Below the pieces are notes generated by a model, which saw only the letters and a list, made by a program, of their open reading frames with translations, was not told where the DNA came from and searched no databases. Below are positions 12,552-21,756 of a stretch of DNA of 64,000 bases, piece after piece (positions within the stretch are counted from its first letter, which is position 1; each line of letters opens with the position of its first letter). Source of the DNA: Arcticimaribacter sp965277835 (GTDB lineage Bacteria > Bacteroidota > Bacteroidia > Flavobacteriales > Flavobacteriaceae). The position numbers were made by a program, and so were the translations under genes. The stretch covers positions 434,001-498,000 of the forward strand of contig OZ255841.1 of assembly GCA_965277835.1 (NCBI GenBank), read 5' to 3'.

Positions 12552-13175
12552 TTAAAAACTGATATAATTTTTCAGCTCTTTTACGAGCTGTTCAGGCGAA
12601 TGAAAATGTATAGCATTAATACCTAAGTTTTTCGCCGCTTCTATATTTCTAAGATTGTCATCAATAAAAAGAGATTCTTCTGCTTTTATATTAAATCGAC
12701 TTAGGGTTAATTCATAGATTTCGGCAAAGGGTTTTCTCGTTTTTTCTTCCCCCGATACTATAATACCTTCAAACCATTGTAAAAACTCAAATTTAGCTAT
12801 TGCTTTTGGAAAAGTTTCACTACTCCAATTTGTTAACGCAACCACCTTATAGTTTGGATTATCTACTAATTTTTTTAATATACCAACAGAGCCTTGTATA
12901 GCATCTCCTAACATTTCTTCCCATCTGCCGTAGTACATTCTAATCCATTCTTCATACTGCGGAAATAGAGCAATACGTTCTTCTGTGGCTTTGGCTAATG
13001 GATAACCTGCATCTTGGTTCTCATTCCAATCCATTGTACAAATTTCATTATAAAACCAATTTACTTTTTCTTGGTCTCCGTTAAAAACCTTTAAGTAAAC
13101 TTTGTCAGGATTCCAGTCAATTAGTACTCCACCAAGGTCAAAGATTATATTTTTAATATTTAAGTTTGTTTTCAT
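12552..13175 (-). CDS. HAD-superfamily phosphatase (YihX-like)
   Basis: The 207 residues carry the HAD motifs: nucleophile Asp13 in IIFDLGGV, motif II ALTNWS, the motif III Lys within GEEKTRKP and motif IV FIDDN. An alpha-helical cap lies between motifs I and II, as in subfamily IA. The FDLGG form, with Gly where many phosphatases have the second Asp, resembles YihX-type sugar-1-phosphate phosphatases; the real substrate is unknown. It sits 11 bp downstream of prfB and 16 bp upstream of the Nramp-like gene, all on the minus strand. Confidence 0.85.
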   Translation of the reverse strand: MKTNLNIKNIIFDLGGVLIDWNPDKVYLKVFNGDQEKVNWFYNEICTMDWNENQDAGYPLAKATEERIALFPQYEEWIRMYYGRWEEMLGDAIQGSVGILKKLVDNPNYKVVALTNWSSETFPKAIAKFEFLQWFEGIIVSGEEKTRKPFAEIYELTLSRFNIKAEESLFIDDNLRNIEAAKNLGINAIHFHSPEQLVKELKNYISF

Positions 13176-13186
13176 AAGTAATAGAT

Positions 13187-14285
13187 TTATGTGTCTTTAT
13201 TTTGCCCGACTAGCATTAAATAAGATTTTAAAAATGAATTAATACCGCCATTAAGCACATCGTTTGTATTTCCTGTTTCGTGTTGTGTGCGTAAGTCTTT
13301 TACGAGTTTATAGGGATGCAATACATAATTACGAATTTGTGACCCCCATTCTATTTTCTTTTTAGAAGATTCAATGTCTTTACGTGCAGAAAGTTTTTTT
13401 TGCAATTCAATTTCATATAGTTGAGATTTAAGCAATTGCATAGCTTTATTTTTATTATCTAATTGAGATCGGGTTTCAGAGTTCTCGATAACTATACCAG
13501 AAGGCTCGTGTCGTAACCGAACGGCGGTTTCTACTTTATTAACATTTTGACCTCCTGCGCCGCTAGAACGCATTGTTTCCCACGAAATATCGGCTGGATT
13601 GATAACTATTTCTATACTTTCATCAACAAGTGGATATACATAGACAGAAGCAAAAGAGGTATGTCGTTTTGCATTACTGTCAAAAGGGGATATGCGTACA
13701 AGGCGATGAACACCATTTTCGCCTTTTAACCACCCAAAGGCAAAGTCTCCTTCGATTTCGATAGTAACGGTTTTTATCCCTGCAACATCTCCAGCTTGGT
13801 GGTTGAGTTCTTTAATTTTATAGTTTTGTTTTTCTGCCCACATTAAATACATACGCATTAGCATTTCTGCCCAATCGCAACTTTCAGTGCCTCCGGCACC
13901 TGCTGTTATTTGAACGATAGCACTTAGTGAGTCGCCTTCATCAGAAAGCATATTTCTAAATTCAATATCTTCGAGTTTTTCTAAAATCGCATCATAAACC
14001 GATATTACCTCTTCTTTGGTTATTTCTTCGGATTTAAAAAACTCAATTAAAACTTCTAAATCTTCGGTTTGTTGTACTAAGACTTCATAATCGTTTACCC
14101 ACTTTTTTAAAGATCGCAGCATTTGCATATGTGCTTCTGCTTGGGTAGGATTATTCCAAAAGTCAGGGTTTAGAGTAACTTCTTCTTGATTTTGTATTTC
14201 AATTTTTTTGACATCAATGTCAAAGATATCTTCTTAATGCACCAAGGCGTTCCAAAAGACTTTTGTGTTGTTCTGTAGTTATCAT
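13187..14285 (-). CDS. prfB: Peptide chain release factor 2, with programmed +1 frameshift
   Basis: RF2 ends translation at UGA and UAA. The continuous frame covers only the last 313 residues. The missing N-terminus lies upstream from an ATG at 14285-14283: 21 codons run into TGA at 14222-14220, and a +1 shift at CTT TGA C joins the frames to give 365 residues, the usual RF2 length. Motifs are the RF2-type SPF stop-codon reader in RISPFDSNAKRHTS and the GGQ peptidyl-hydrolysis loop in SSGAGGQNVNKVET. Autoregulation is expected: low RF2 favours frameshifting. It leads the prfB-HAD-Nramp transcript. Confidence 0.95.
14219..14230 (-). promoter_or_regulatory. prfB programmed frameshift site
   Basis: The minus strand reads GATATCTTTGAC: tRNA-Leu slips on CTT at the in-frame TGA. 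The TATCTTTGAC core equals that of E. coli prfB. The Shine-Dalgarno-like stimulator AGGGGG is replaced by the much weaker AAGAAG. Confidence 0.85.
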
Positions 14286-14390
14286 TGTTTCTGGAAATAT
14301 TAGATAAAATTAAAATTAAAATGTTTAATAAACCCGTTTTAGATTTAATAAAAAAACTATTTAATTGATTAATAATCATAATCGCTTGTC

Positions 14391-14450
14391 GCTCTGTACA
14401 TTTTAAATGCTCTATTCTCAATAAAACGGTTAAAAAAATAGAAATACTCT
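14391..14450 (+). repeat. 60-bp direct repeat, left copy
   Basis: This copy matches 15771-15830 with about 5 mismatches in 60 bp, in the same orientation. It includes an identical 26-bp core around TTTTAAATGCTCTATTCTCA. It lies 10 bp beyond the TauE stop and about 105 bp upstream of prfB. Confidence 0.85.
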
Positions 14451-14459
14451 AAACTCACG

Positions 14460-15179
14460 TTATTTTAAAGTTAATATTAAGCCTGAAGAAAATAAAGCAA
14501 ACAATACAAGGTTTTTAAATAGTACTTCATTTAGTTTTAAATACATTTTTTTTCCTAAAAATAAAGCTAGAAAGAAAAACGGTAAGACAAATAAAGCGTG
14601 ATATAAATGGCTTAATTTTAAAATTCCACTAAAAGTAATCATCGGTATTCTGATTATAGAAACCAGCCCTAGAACACCAAACATGGTAGCTCGGAATGTT
14701 TTTATATCTACAGTAACATTTTTAACTATAATAACATATAATGGGCCTCCTGTTGAAAATAATCCTGAAAAAAAACCCCCAAGAACACCAAAAGTATATT
14801 CCAAAGAAGAAGAGTTTTTAAATTTTCTTTTAGAAAAAAAGCTGTAAATCACATAGCATATAATAAAAACGCCTAGGGCTTTTTTTAAAAAGATAGGATT
14901 GCCATAACTCAATACCCATATTCCTGCGGCTAGACCAATTATTGAGGTAAGAGCGAGTTTTATAATAATTTTTTTATTAATATCCTTCCATTCTTTGAAA
15001 ACTAAATAAATACTAGATAAAAAATAGAATATAGAAATATAAGATATAGCCTCGGGCAAAGCAAGGCTAATCAATAAAATGGGTAGCGCAACTAATGCTC
15101 CCGCAAAACCAATAACGGTTTGAATAAAAAAACCTAGAAAGATACCTAAAGTAATAATTAGTAAAACATCTATTTCCAT
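14460..15179 (-). CDS. TauE/SafE family anion exporter
   Basis: The 239 residues form about eight hydrophobic segments with the duplicated family pattern: GFFIQTVIGFAGALVALPIL near the N-terminus and GGFFSGLFSTGGPLYVI near residue 135. Members export sulfite, sulfoacetate or related organosulfur anions across the inner membrane, but specificity varies. It is divergent from an AsnC regulator gene, with a 130-bp shared control region, and the pair is bracketed by the 60-bp direct repeat. The regulator probably controls it. Confidence 0.85.
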   Translation of the reverse strand: MEIDVLLIITLGIFLGFFIQTVIGFAGALVALPILLISLALPEAISYISIFYFLSSIYLVFKEWKDINKKIIIKLALTSIIGLAAGIWVLSYGNPIFLKKALGVFIICYVIYSFFSKRKFKNSSSLEYTFGVLGGFFSGLFSTGGPLYVIIVKNVTVDIKTFRATMFGVLGLVSIIRIPMITFSGILKLSHLYHALFVLPFFFLALFLGKKMYLKLNEVLFKNLVLFALFSSGLILTLK

Positions 15180-15223
15180 GTGGGTTTCTTGGTGTTACTA
15201 TAACAAGACAATATTAGATGTTA

Positions 15224-15239
15224 TATCTATATATAGATA
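15224..15239. promoter_or_regulatory. Palindromic candidate operator between TauE and AsnC genes
   Basis: TATCTATATATAGATA is a perfect 16-bp palindrome midway between the divergent genes. A second small inverted repeat, TGTTA-CTA-TAACA, lies at 15193-15205 close to the TauE start. AsnC/Lrp proteins commonly bind such sites; AT-rich chance is possible. Confidence 0.4.
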
Positions 15240-15282
15240 ATCGTTTCAATTGATAAACTGATTAAAAATCAAAATAAAAAAG

Positions 15283-15290
15283 TAATTTTG
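15283..15290 (+). promoter_or_regulatory. -7 promoter element of the AsnC gene (TAATTTTG)
   Basis: TAATTTTG matches TAnnTTTG 19 bp before the ATG at 15310. Confidence 0.5.
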
Positions 15291-15309
15291 AAATTAAACA
15301 GACGATTCA

Positions 15310-15729
15310 ATGGAAAATATAATTGACAGCAAAATAATCCAAATATTAGAAAAGAATTCTAGACAATCTTTTGCGCAAATTGGTAGAACCATTAATCTTT
15401 CGGCTTCTTCTGTTAGAGAGCGTATACAAAAACTGGAGGATTTAGGTATTATAAAAAATTATACTTTAAAAACAGATAGCAATAAACTTGGGTTTGGTTT
15501 AGAAGTATTTATTATGCTTAAACTATTTACGGGAAAACTCGGTATTTTTATGAAAAACATTAATACGTTTCCAGAAATAAAAGAATCCTATCGCATTACT
15601 GGCCCATATAATATTCATATGAAAATTGTGCTGAGAGATCAAATACATTTACAGCAATTTATAGACAAAATGGTGAATTATGGTGAACCAACCACACATT
15701 TGATTTTGTCTGAATTAGAAAAAGTTTAA
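15310..15729 (+). CDS. Lrp/AsnC family transcriptional regulator
   Basis: The 139 residues comprise an N-terminal AsnC-type helix-turn-helix (about 5-50, with SFAQIGRTINLSASSVRERI) and a C-terminal RAM ligand-sensing domain (about 65-135). Members form dimers and octamers and sense amino acids or related small molecules. Its gene diverges from the TauE/SafE exporter, the typical setting of a local regulator of an export gene. The ligand is unknown; an organosulfur compound would fit the transporter family but is only a guess. Confidence 0.88.
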   Translation: MENIIDSKIIQILEKNSRQSFAQIGRTINLSASSVRERIQKLEDLGIIKNYTLKTDSNKLGFGLEVFIMLKLFTGKLGIFMKNINTFPEIKESYRITGPYNIHMKIVLRDQIHLQQFIDKMVNYGEPTTHLILSELEKV

Positions 15730-15770
15730 TAAAGTGCTTTAATAAACTTAAAGATTATTTATTATTAATC

Positions 15771-15830
15771 GCTCTTTACATTTTAAATGCTCTATTCTCA
15801 ATAAAACAGTTAACAGAATAGAAATACACT
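15771..15830 (+). repeat. 60-bp direct repeat, right copy
   Basis: Partner of 14391-14450 at about 92 percent identity. It begins 42 bp after the AsnC stop and lies 74 bp before the metalloprotease start, so the two copies tightly bracket the TauE/AsnC pair. Confidence 0.85.
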
Positions 15831-15903
15831 AGGTTTAAATATATAACGGATATTTTTATAGTTTTTGAATATTTTTTTTTAGTTTAGGATAAAACTAAAC
15901 ACA

Positions 15904-18378
15904 ATGAAACAATTCTTTAAAGTAGTGCTATTATTTACAGTACTATGTACTTTTTATGCCAATGCTCAACGCAATAAAAACAAAACCCCTTTAATAAAGG
16001 AACAAACAAAGTTCGAAAAGCTTCAAAAGCAAGGGAAGCAGTTTAAAGGGTTCTTCGACTTTTATTATGACGATACTAAAGGGAGTATATATTTGCTTGT
16101 TGATAAGGATACTCAGTTAAATTCAGAATTTCTTTATATTAATAGCTTAAGTGCTGGGATTGGAAGTAATGATATTGGGCTTGATAGAGGGCAGTTAGGT
16201 AACGAACGTGTAGTATATTTTTCTAAAGCTGGTAATAAATTATTATTAATACAACCAAATTTAAAATATAGAGCAAACACTACTAATGCTCTTGAAAAGC
16301 AATCGGTTAAAGAAGCTTTTGCTCAATCTGTTTTATTTGGTTTCCCTATAGTAGAAACTTCAGAAAGTCACTATCTAGTAGATTTAACTCCTTTTTTAAT
16401 GCAAGATACACATGGTGTGTCTCAACGATTAAAGCGAACTAAACAAGGAAGTTTTAAATTAGATAAATCACGTTCGGCTATTTATTTAGCGCGCACAAAA
16501 GCTTTTCCAAAAAATATAGAACTTGATGTTCTTTTGACCTTTGGAGGAGAAGCAACAGGAAATTGGATTAGATCGGTCGCACCAACTTCAAGCAGTATTA
16601 GTGTAAACCAACACCATTCGTTTGTTGCTTTACCAGAAGTTCCTTTTGTTCCACGAAAATTTGACCCAAGGAGCGGAGCTATTCCGTTTTCATATTATGA
16701 CTATTCTACTCCTATAGAAGAGCCTACTCGCAAGGTATTTGCGTTACGCCACCGTTTAGAAAAGAAAGACCCAAACGCTGAATTAAGCGAAGCGAAAGAG
16801 CCAATAGTTTATTATTTAGATAATGGTACTCCAGAGCCTGTTCGTTCGGCTCTTCTTGAAGGTGGTCGTTGGTGGAATCAGGCTTTTGAAGCTGCGGGGT
16901 ATCAAAACGCGTTTCAAATTAAAATATTGCCTGATGATGCAGACCCACTTGATGTACGTTATAATGTAATTCAGTGGGTACACCGCTCTACTCGTGGCTG
17001 GAGTTACGGAGCGAGCGTGGTTGATCCCCGTTCGGGAGAAATCCTCAAAGGACATGTAAGTTTAGGAAGCCTCCGTATTCGTCAAGATTTTATGATTGCA
17101 CAAGGCTTAACTAAGGCTCCTTATGCAAGCGAGAATATAGACGAAAGCCCGATGTCAGAATTGGCTATTGCACGTATTCGTCAGCTGTCTGCTCATGAAA
17201 TAGGGCATACGCTTGGCTTTGCACATAATTTTGCAGCAAGTACTAATGGGAGAGCGTCTGTAATGGATTATCCACACCCAAAATTAGATATTATTGATGG
17301 CGAAATATCATATAAAAACGCGTATGCTGTTGGAATAGGTGAGTGGGATAAAACCTCTGTTAGATATTCATATAGTGACTTTCCTAACGGGGTAGATGAA
17401 AAGGACGCGCTTAATACTATTTTAGAAGAAAGTATTTTGGCAGGTAATCGGTTTATATCCGATAGAGATGCCCGTCCTATTGGGGGTGCTCACCCTTATG
17501 CCCATTTGTGGGATAATGGAGCAAGTGCAATTCAAGAATACGAGCATTTATTAAAGGTTAGGTCAATAGCTTTAAATAATTTTTCTAAAGACCACTTAAG
17601 AGATGGCGAACCTTATTCTATATTAAATGATAGATTAGTACCTATTTATTTTTTACACCGTTATCAAGCTGAGGCTATTGTAAAACTAGTAGGAGGAGTA
17701 GATTATAGTTATGGATTAAAAGGGAATATTGAATTTAAGGTGAGTGCGGTTTCGCCTCAAATTCAAAAAGATGCATTAAACGCAATGATAGCTTCTTTAG
17801 CACCAAAGCAATTATCTATTCCAGAGAAACTCCTTACACAGCTTCCGCCAGCTGCATTTGGTTACCCGAAAACTAGGGAAAGTTTTCGCTCACAAACAGG
17901 TGTTACTTTCGATTTTTTAGGAGCAGCAAGCTCTTTAGGTAATGGAATAATTAAAATGATATTAAACCCACAACGTGTTTCACGCTTGGTTCAACAAAAA
18001 GCTCTTGCTCCAGACCAACTATCATTCGATGAGACTGCAAACCTTTTAACGCAAGCCATTTTTAAAAAGCAGTACGCTAATTCGTACCATAAAGCTATTC
18101 AGACGCAGTTAAAAGAGGTATATTTAAATTCTGTATTTGAACTTCATACAAATGCTAATACTTCAGCTTCTGTTAAAGCAATTAGTTTTGGTATTATAAA
18201 TCGTATAGAAAGATTTTTGAACAGCAGTAAAGACCCACATCGTTTTTATTATTTAGATAAAATTAAACGCTTTTATTTAAATCCTCAAAAATTTGAAGCT
18301 CAGGAAACACCTGTTCTTCCAGATGGTTCTCCTATAGGCGAAACACCTTTTTGTAGTCAATTTCCTATGAATAATTAA
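15904..18378 (+). CDS. Exported zinc-dependent metalloprotease (DUF5117/DUF4953 type)
   Basis: The 824 residues begin with a signal peptide (MKQFFKVVLLFTVLCTFYANA, then Q). An N-terminal DUF5117-like region precedes the metzincin-like zinc site HEIGHTLGFAH at 431-441 (three His ligands plus catalytic Glu432), followed by a DUF4953-like C-terminal part. Family members are large periplasmic or outer-membrane-associated proteases common in Bacteroidota; substrates are unknown. No C-terminal secretion domain is evident. An 8-bp inverted repeat (TTTAGTTT / AAACTAAA, 15878-15899) lies just before the ATG and could affect translation. Confidence 0.9.
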   Translation: MKQFFKVVLLFTVLCTFYANAQRNKNKTPLIKEQTKFEKLQKQGKQFKGFFDFYYDDTKGSIYLLVDKDTQLNSEFLYINSLSAGIGSNDIGLDRGQLGNERVVYFSKAGNKLLLIQPNLKYRANTTNALEKQSVKEAFAQSVLFGFPIVETSESHYLVDLTPFLMQDTHGVSQRLKRTKQGSFKLDKSRSAIYLARTKAFPKNIELDVLLTFGGEATGNWIRSVAPTSSSISVNQHHSFVALPEVPFVPRKFDPRSGAIPFSYYDYSTPIEEPTRKVFALRHRLEKKDPNAELSEAKEPIVYYLDNGTPEPVRSALLEGGRWWNQAFEAAGYQNAFQIKILPDDADPLDVRYNVIQWVHRSTRGWSYGASVVDPRSGEILKGHVSLGSLRIRQDFMIAQGLTKAPYASENIDESPMSELAIARIRQLSAHEIGHTLGFAHNFAASTNGRASVMDYPHPKLDIIDGEISYKNAYAVGIGEWDKTSVRYSYSDFPNGVDEKDALNTILEESILAGNRFISDRDARPIGGAHPYAHLWDNGASAIQEYEHLLKVRSIALNNFSKDHLRDGEPYSILNDRLVPIYFLHRYQAEAIVKLVGGVDYSYGLKGNIEFKVSAVSPQIQKDALNAMIASLAPKQLSIPEKLLTQLPPAAFGYPKTRESFRSQTGVTFDFLGAASSLGNGIIKMILNPQRVSRLVQQKALAPDQLSFDETANLLTQAIFKKQYANSYHKAIQTQLKEVYLNSVFELHTNANTSASVKAISFGIINRIERFLNSSKDPHRFYYLDKIKRFYLNPQKFEAQETPVLPDGSPIGETPFCSQFPMNN

Positions 18379-18407
18379 GAATAACCATTTAATCATAACA
18401 TACATTC

Positions 18408-19445
18408 GTGAAAGTAAATTTAATTAGTGATACGGTTACTGTGCCTTCTTTGGATATGCTCAAAGCTATGCAAGAGGCAAAAGTAGGAGACGATGTCTTT
18501 AAAGAAGACCCTACCGTAAATGCACTGGAGGCTAAAGTCGCTGAACTTTTTGGTAAAGAAGCAGCTTTATTTTTTCCATCAGGTACAATGGCCAACCAAA
18601 CGGCAATTAAGTTGCACACACAACCAGGGGAGCAATTAATTTGCGATCATTTTGCTCATATATTTAATTATGAAGGCGGAGGGGTGAGTTTTAATAGTGG
18701 AGTTTCGTGCAGTGTAATAGAAGGCGATAGAGGTCTTATAAAAGCTAAACAAGTAGCTTCTAAAATTAATCCGTCAGATTTTTACCACTCTCCATTATCA
18801 ACTTTGGTTTGCTTAGAAAACACAACGAACAAAGGCGGTGGAGCTTGTTATAGTTTAAAAACAATTAAAGCAATTAACTTAGTTTGTAAAGAACATAATT
18901 TGAGATTGCACTTAGACGGGGCTCGAATATGGAATGCATTGGTAGTTACTGGAGATGACCCTAAAGAGTATGGAGCGCTTTTCGATACTATTTCGGTTTG
19001 TTTTAGTAAAGGATTGGGAGCACCTGTAGGTTCTGCATTAATTGGTAGTAAAAGAATAATTGAAAAAGCACTCCGCATTCGAAAAGTTTTAGGCGGGGGG
19101 ATGCGTCAGGCGGGCTCTCTTGCAGCAGCAGCTATATATGGTATTGACAATCATTGGAAACTTTTGACAGAAGATCACCGCAAAGCAAAAGAATTAAGAG
19201 ATGTTTTAGTTTCATTGCCATTTATCGAAAAAGTAGAACCAGTAGACACAAACATTATTATTTTTAAACTAGAAAATTCAGTTGAAGATCAAAGTTTTAT
19301 AAAAAAAATAGAATCACTGGGGATTCGTTTAATTTCTATGGGAGAAGGTAAACTTCGGATGGTTACACACAGAGATTATACACAAGAACAACACGAATAT
19401 GTTTTGAATATACTTAAAGGCTTGAAAATTAGTGATTTTGCATAA
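18408..19445 (+). CDS. ltaE: Low-specificity L-threonine aldolase
   Basis: A fold-type I PLP enzyme that cleaves L-threonine or allo-threonine to glycine and acetaldehyde. The 345 residues show the family opening LISDTVTVPS, the PSGTMANQ phosphate-binding turn near 62, HLDGARIWNAL near 170 and the PLP lysine in SVCFSKGLGAPVG near 200. It starts with GTG 29 bp after the metalloprotease stop and may be co-transcribed. Function is confident at family level; the preferred isomer is not. Confidence 0.92.
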   Translation: MKVNLISDTVTVPSLDMLKAMQEAKVGDDVFKEDPTVNALEAKVAELFGKEAALFFPSGTMANQTAIKLHTQPGEQLICDHFAHIFNYEGGGVSFNSGVSCSVIEGDRGLIKAKQVASKINPSDFYHSPLSTLVCLENTTNKGGGACYSLKTIKAINLVCKEHNLRLHLDGARIWNALVVTGDDPKEYGALFDTISVCFSKGLGAPVGSALIGSKRIIEKALRIRKVLGGGMRQAGSLAAAAIYGIDNHWKLLTEDHRKAKELRDVLVSLPFIEKVEPVDTNIIIFKLENSVEDQSFIKKIESLGIRLISMGEGKLRMVTHRDYTQEQHEYVLNILKGLKISDFA

Positions 19446-19549
19446 TGTCAATGAGAAGTAGTAATAAACTATACTAAAGTGAAGAATGTTTAGTATTAAA
19501 ACAATGGAACTTAAAGAATATAAGAATAACCTTAAATACAAGAAACCAT

Positions 19550-21712
19550 ATGTTATCTATATCAAAATTTAAGATAAATATTAAAAGTTTAGTTGGATTA
19601 TTTTTTAGTGTTATTTTCGCCCAATCTTGTGGTACAAATTCAAATTCAACATCTATGAAAGACATTAAGCCGCCTATGGCAGAGCAAAAACCATATCAAC
19701 ATAAAATTCATGATGACATTCGTATGGACGAATATTTTTGGTTGAAAGAGCGTGATAATACTGAAGTGATTGATTATTTGGAACGCGAAAATGATTACTA
19801 TCAAAAGCTTACTGCACATACTTCGGAGTTTAAGGATAACCTTTTTGAAGAAATGAAAGCAAGAATAAAGGAAGATGATAGCTCTGTACCTTATTTTTAT
19901 AATGGGTATTGGTATATTACGCGCTATGAGACAGGGAAAGACTATCCTATTTATACCCGAAAAAAAGGAAGTAAAGAAGCCAAAGAAGAGATTCTATTTG
20001 ATTGCAATGAAATGGCAAAAGATTACGATTACTTTAGATTGGTAGGTATTAATATTAGTTTAGATAACACTAAAGTTGCTTTTGCAATAGATACTGTCTC
20101 TAGGCGTCAATACACCTTAAAAGTTAAGGATTTGTTGACAGGAGAAATTTTAAATACTTCAATAGAGAATACAACTGGAGGAAGTGTATGGGCAAACGAT
20201 AATGAAACCTTGTTTTATAATAAGAAAAACCCTGTAACACTACGTTCCGAAGCAGTTTATCGCCATAACATTAATTCTGAAAACGGTGAGAGTACTTTAG
20301 TTTATGAAGAAAAAGACGATACTTTTTCTGTTTATGTGAGCATATCTAAATCTAACGAATATATTTTTATAGCTTCATATAGTACATTAACTACAGAATA
20401 TCAATATATCAAAGCAGACAATGCGCTAAATGAGTTTAAGTATATTCAAAAAAGAGAGCGAGGAATTGAGTACGATATTTATCATTACGGTAATTATTTT
20501 TACGTACTTACTAATGCCGATGGGGCAACTAATTATAAAGTAATGCGTACTCCTGTAACAGAAACTGAACGTAAGCACTGGGAACGTTTTTTAGATCATC
20601 GCCCAGATGTACTATTAGAGGATATGGATATGTTCAAAGCGTATTTTACAATAACTGAAAGAAAACAAGGGCTTTCTAAAATTAAAATTAAATCATGGGA
20701 CGGAAAGAAAGACTTTTATTTACCTATTGAAGGAGAAACATATACGTTATATACGTCTACAAACCCTTCTTTTGATACCACTAAACTTCGTTATGTTTTC
20801 AATTCTATGACAACGCCTCCATCTATTATAGAATATGATATGGAAACAGGTATAAAAGACGTTTTGAAAGAAGAAGAAGTATTAGGAGGTAGTTTTGATA
20901 AGAATAATTATACATCTCAGCGTTTATGGGCTAAAGCCGACGATGGAGTTGAAATTCCGATTTCGATTATACACCATAAAGACACAAAATTAAACTCTAA
21001 TACGCCAATATTACTTTATGCATATGGTGCATATGGAACAACTATAGACCCAAATTTTTCAGCTAATCGACTAAGTTTACTAGATAGAGGTTTTGCTTTT
21101 GCAATAGCTCATGTGCGAGGGGGCGAATATATGGGTAGAACATGGTATGAAGATGGGAAACTATTAAAAAAGAAAAATACATTTACAGACTTTATAGCGT
21201 GTTCAAAATTTTTAATTGATGAAAAAGTGACTTCATCAAGTCATTTATATGCCTATGGAGGTTCTGCAGGAGGTTTATTAATGGGTGTGATTTTGAATGA
21301 CGCTCCAGAATTGTACAATGGTGTTATTGCTGCGGTTCCTTTTGTAGATGTAGTAACAACTATGCTAGATGATACTATCCCTCTTACTACCTTTGAATAT
21401 GATGAATGGGGTAACCCGAATGATAAGGAGTATTATAATTATATTAAGTCTTATTCGCCTTATGACAATGTAAAAGCTCAAGAATATCCCCACTTATTAG
21501 TTTCTACAGGCTTACACGATTCTCAGGTTCAGTACTGGGAACCAGCAAAGTGGGTGGCAAGGTTACGTAAATTGAAAACGGATAATAATCAACTATTTCT
21601 TGACACTAATATGAAAGCAGGGCATGGAGGTGCTTCAGGTCGTTTTGATGCATTGCATGAGGTTGCTAAAAAATATACATTTTTACTTAACCTAGAAAAA
21701 CAGCTTAATTGA
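19550..21712 (+). CDS. S9A prolyl oligopeptidase family protein (oligopeptidase B-like), probable lipoprotein
   Basis: The 720 residues contain an N-terminal beta-propeller region (about 50-440) that gates an alpha/beta-hydrolase domain. The catalytic triad is Ser572 (YGGSAGG), Asp657 (TGLHDSQVQ) and His692 (KAGHGGASGR). It cleaves short peptides after basic residues or proline; the oligopeptidase B group is the best match. The N-terminus ends a hydrophobic stretch with AQSC (Cys27) followed by GTNSNST, a plausible lipoprotein signal, so it would act outside the cytoplasm. The lipobox is imperfect. Confidence 0.9.
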   Translation: MLSISKFKINIKSLVGLFFSVIFAQSCGTNSNSTSMKDIKPPMAEQKPYQHKIHDDIRMDEYFWLKERDNTEVIDYLERENDYYQKLTAHTSEFKDNLFEEMKARIKEDDSSVPYFYNGYWYITRYETGKDYPIYTRKKGSKEAKEEILFDCNEMAKDYDYFRLVGINISLDNTKVAFAIDTVSRRQYTLKVKDLLTGEILNTSIENTTGGSVWANDNETLFYNKKNPVTLRSEAVYRHNINSENGESTLVYEEKDDTFSVYVSISKSNEYIFIASYSTLTTEYQYIKADNALNEFKYIQKRERGIEYDIYHYGNYFYVLTNADGATNYKVMRTPVTETERKHWERFLDHRPDVLLEDMDMFKAYFTITERKQGLSKIKIKSWDGKKDFYLPIEGETYTLYTSTNPSFDTTKLRYVFNSMTTPPSIIEYDMETGIKDVLKEEEVLGGSFDKNNYTSQRLWAKADDGVEIPISIIHHKDTKLNSNTPILLYAYGAYGTTIDPNFSANRLSLLDRGFAFAIAHVRGGEYMGRTWYEDGKLLKKKNTFTDFIACSKFLIDEKVTSSSHLYAYGGSAGGLLMGVILNDAPELYNGVIAAVPFVDVVTTMLDDTIPLTTFEYDEWGNPNDKEYYNYIKSYSPYDNVKAQEYPHLLVSTGLHDSQVQYWEPAKWVARLRKLKTDNNQLFLDTNMKAGHGGASGRFDALHEVAKKYTFLLNLEKQLN

Positions 21713-21756
21713 CATTTTTTAACTAAGTTTGCACTGTTTTTTACTAAATTTTTTAA

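Noticed and set aside
14170..14421. An 83-residue minus-strand frame covering the prfB 5' end and the left repeat copy
   Set aside because: It runs out of frame over the true RF2 N-terminus and repeat DNA, and the reading frame is broken in the right repeat copy.
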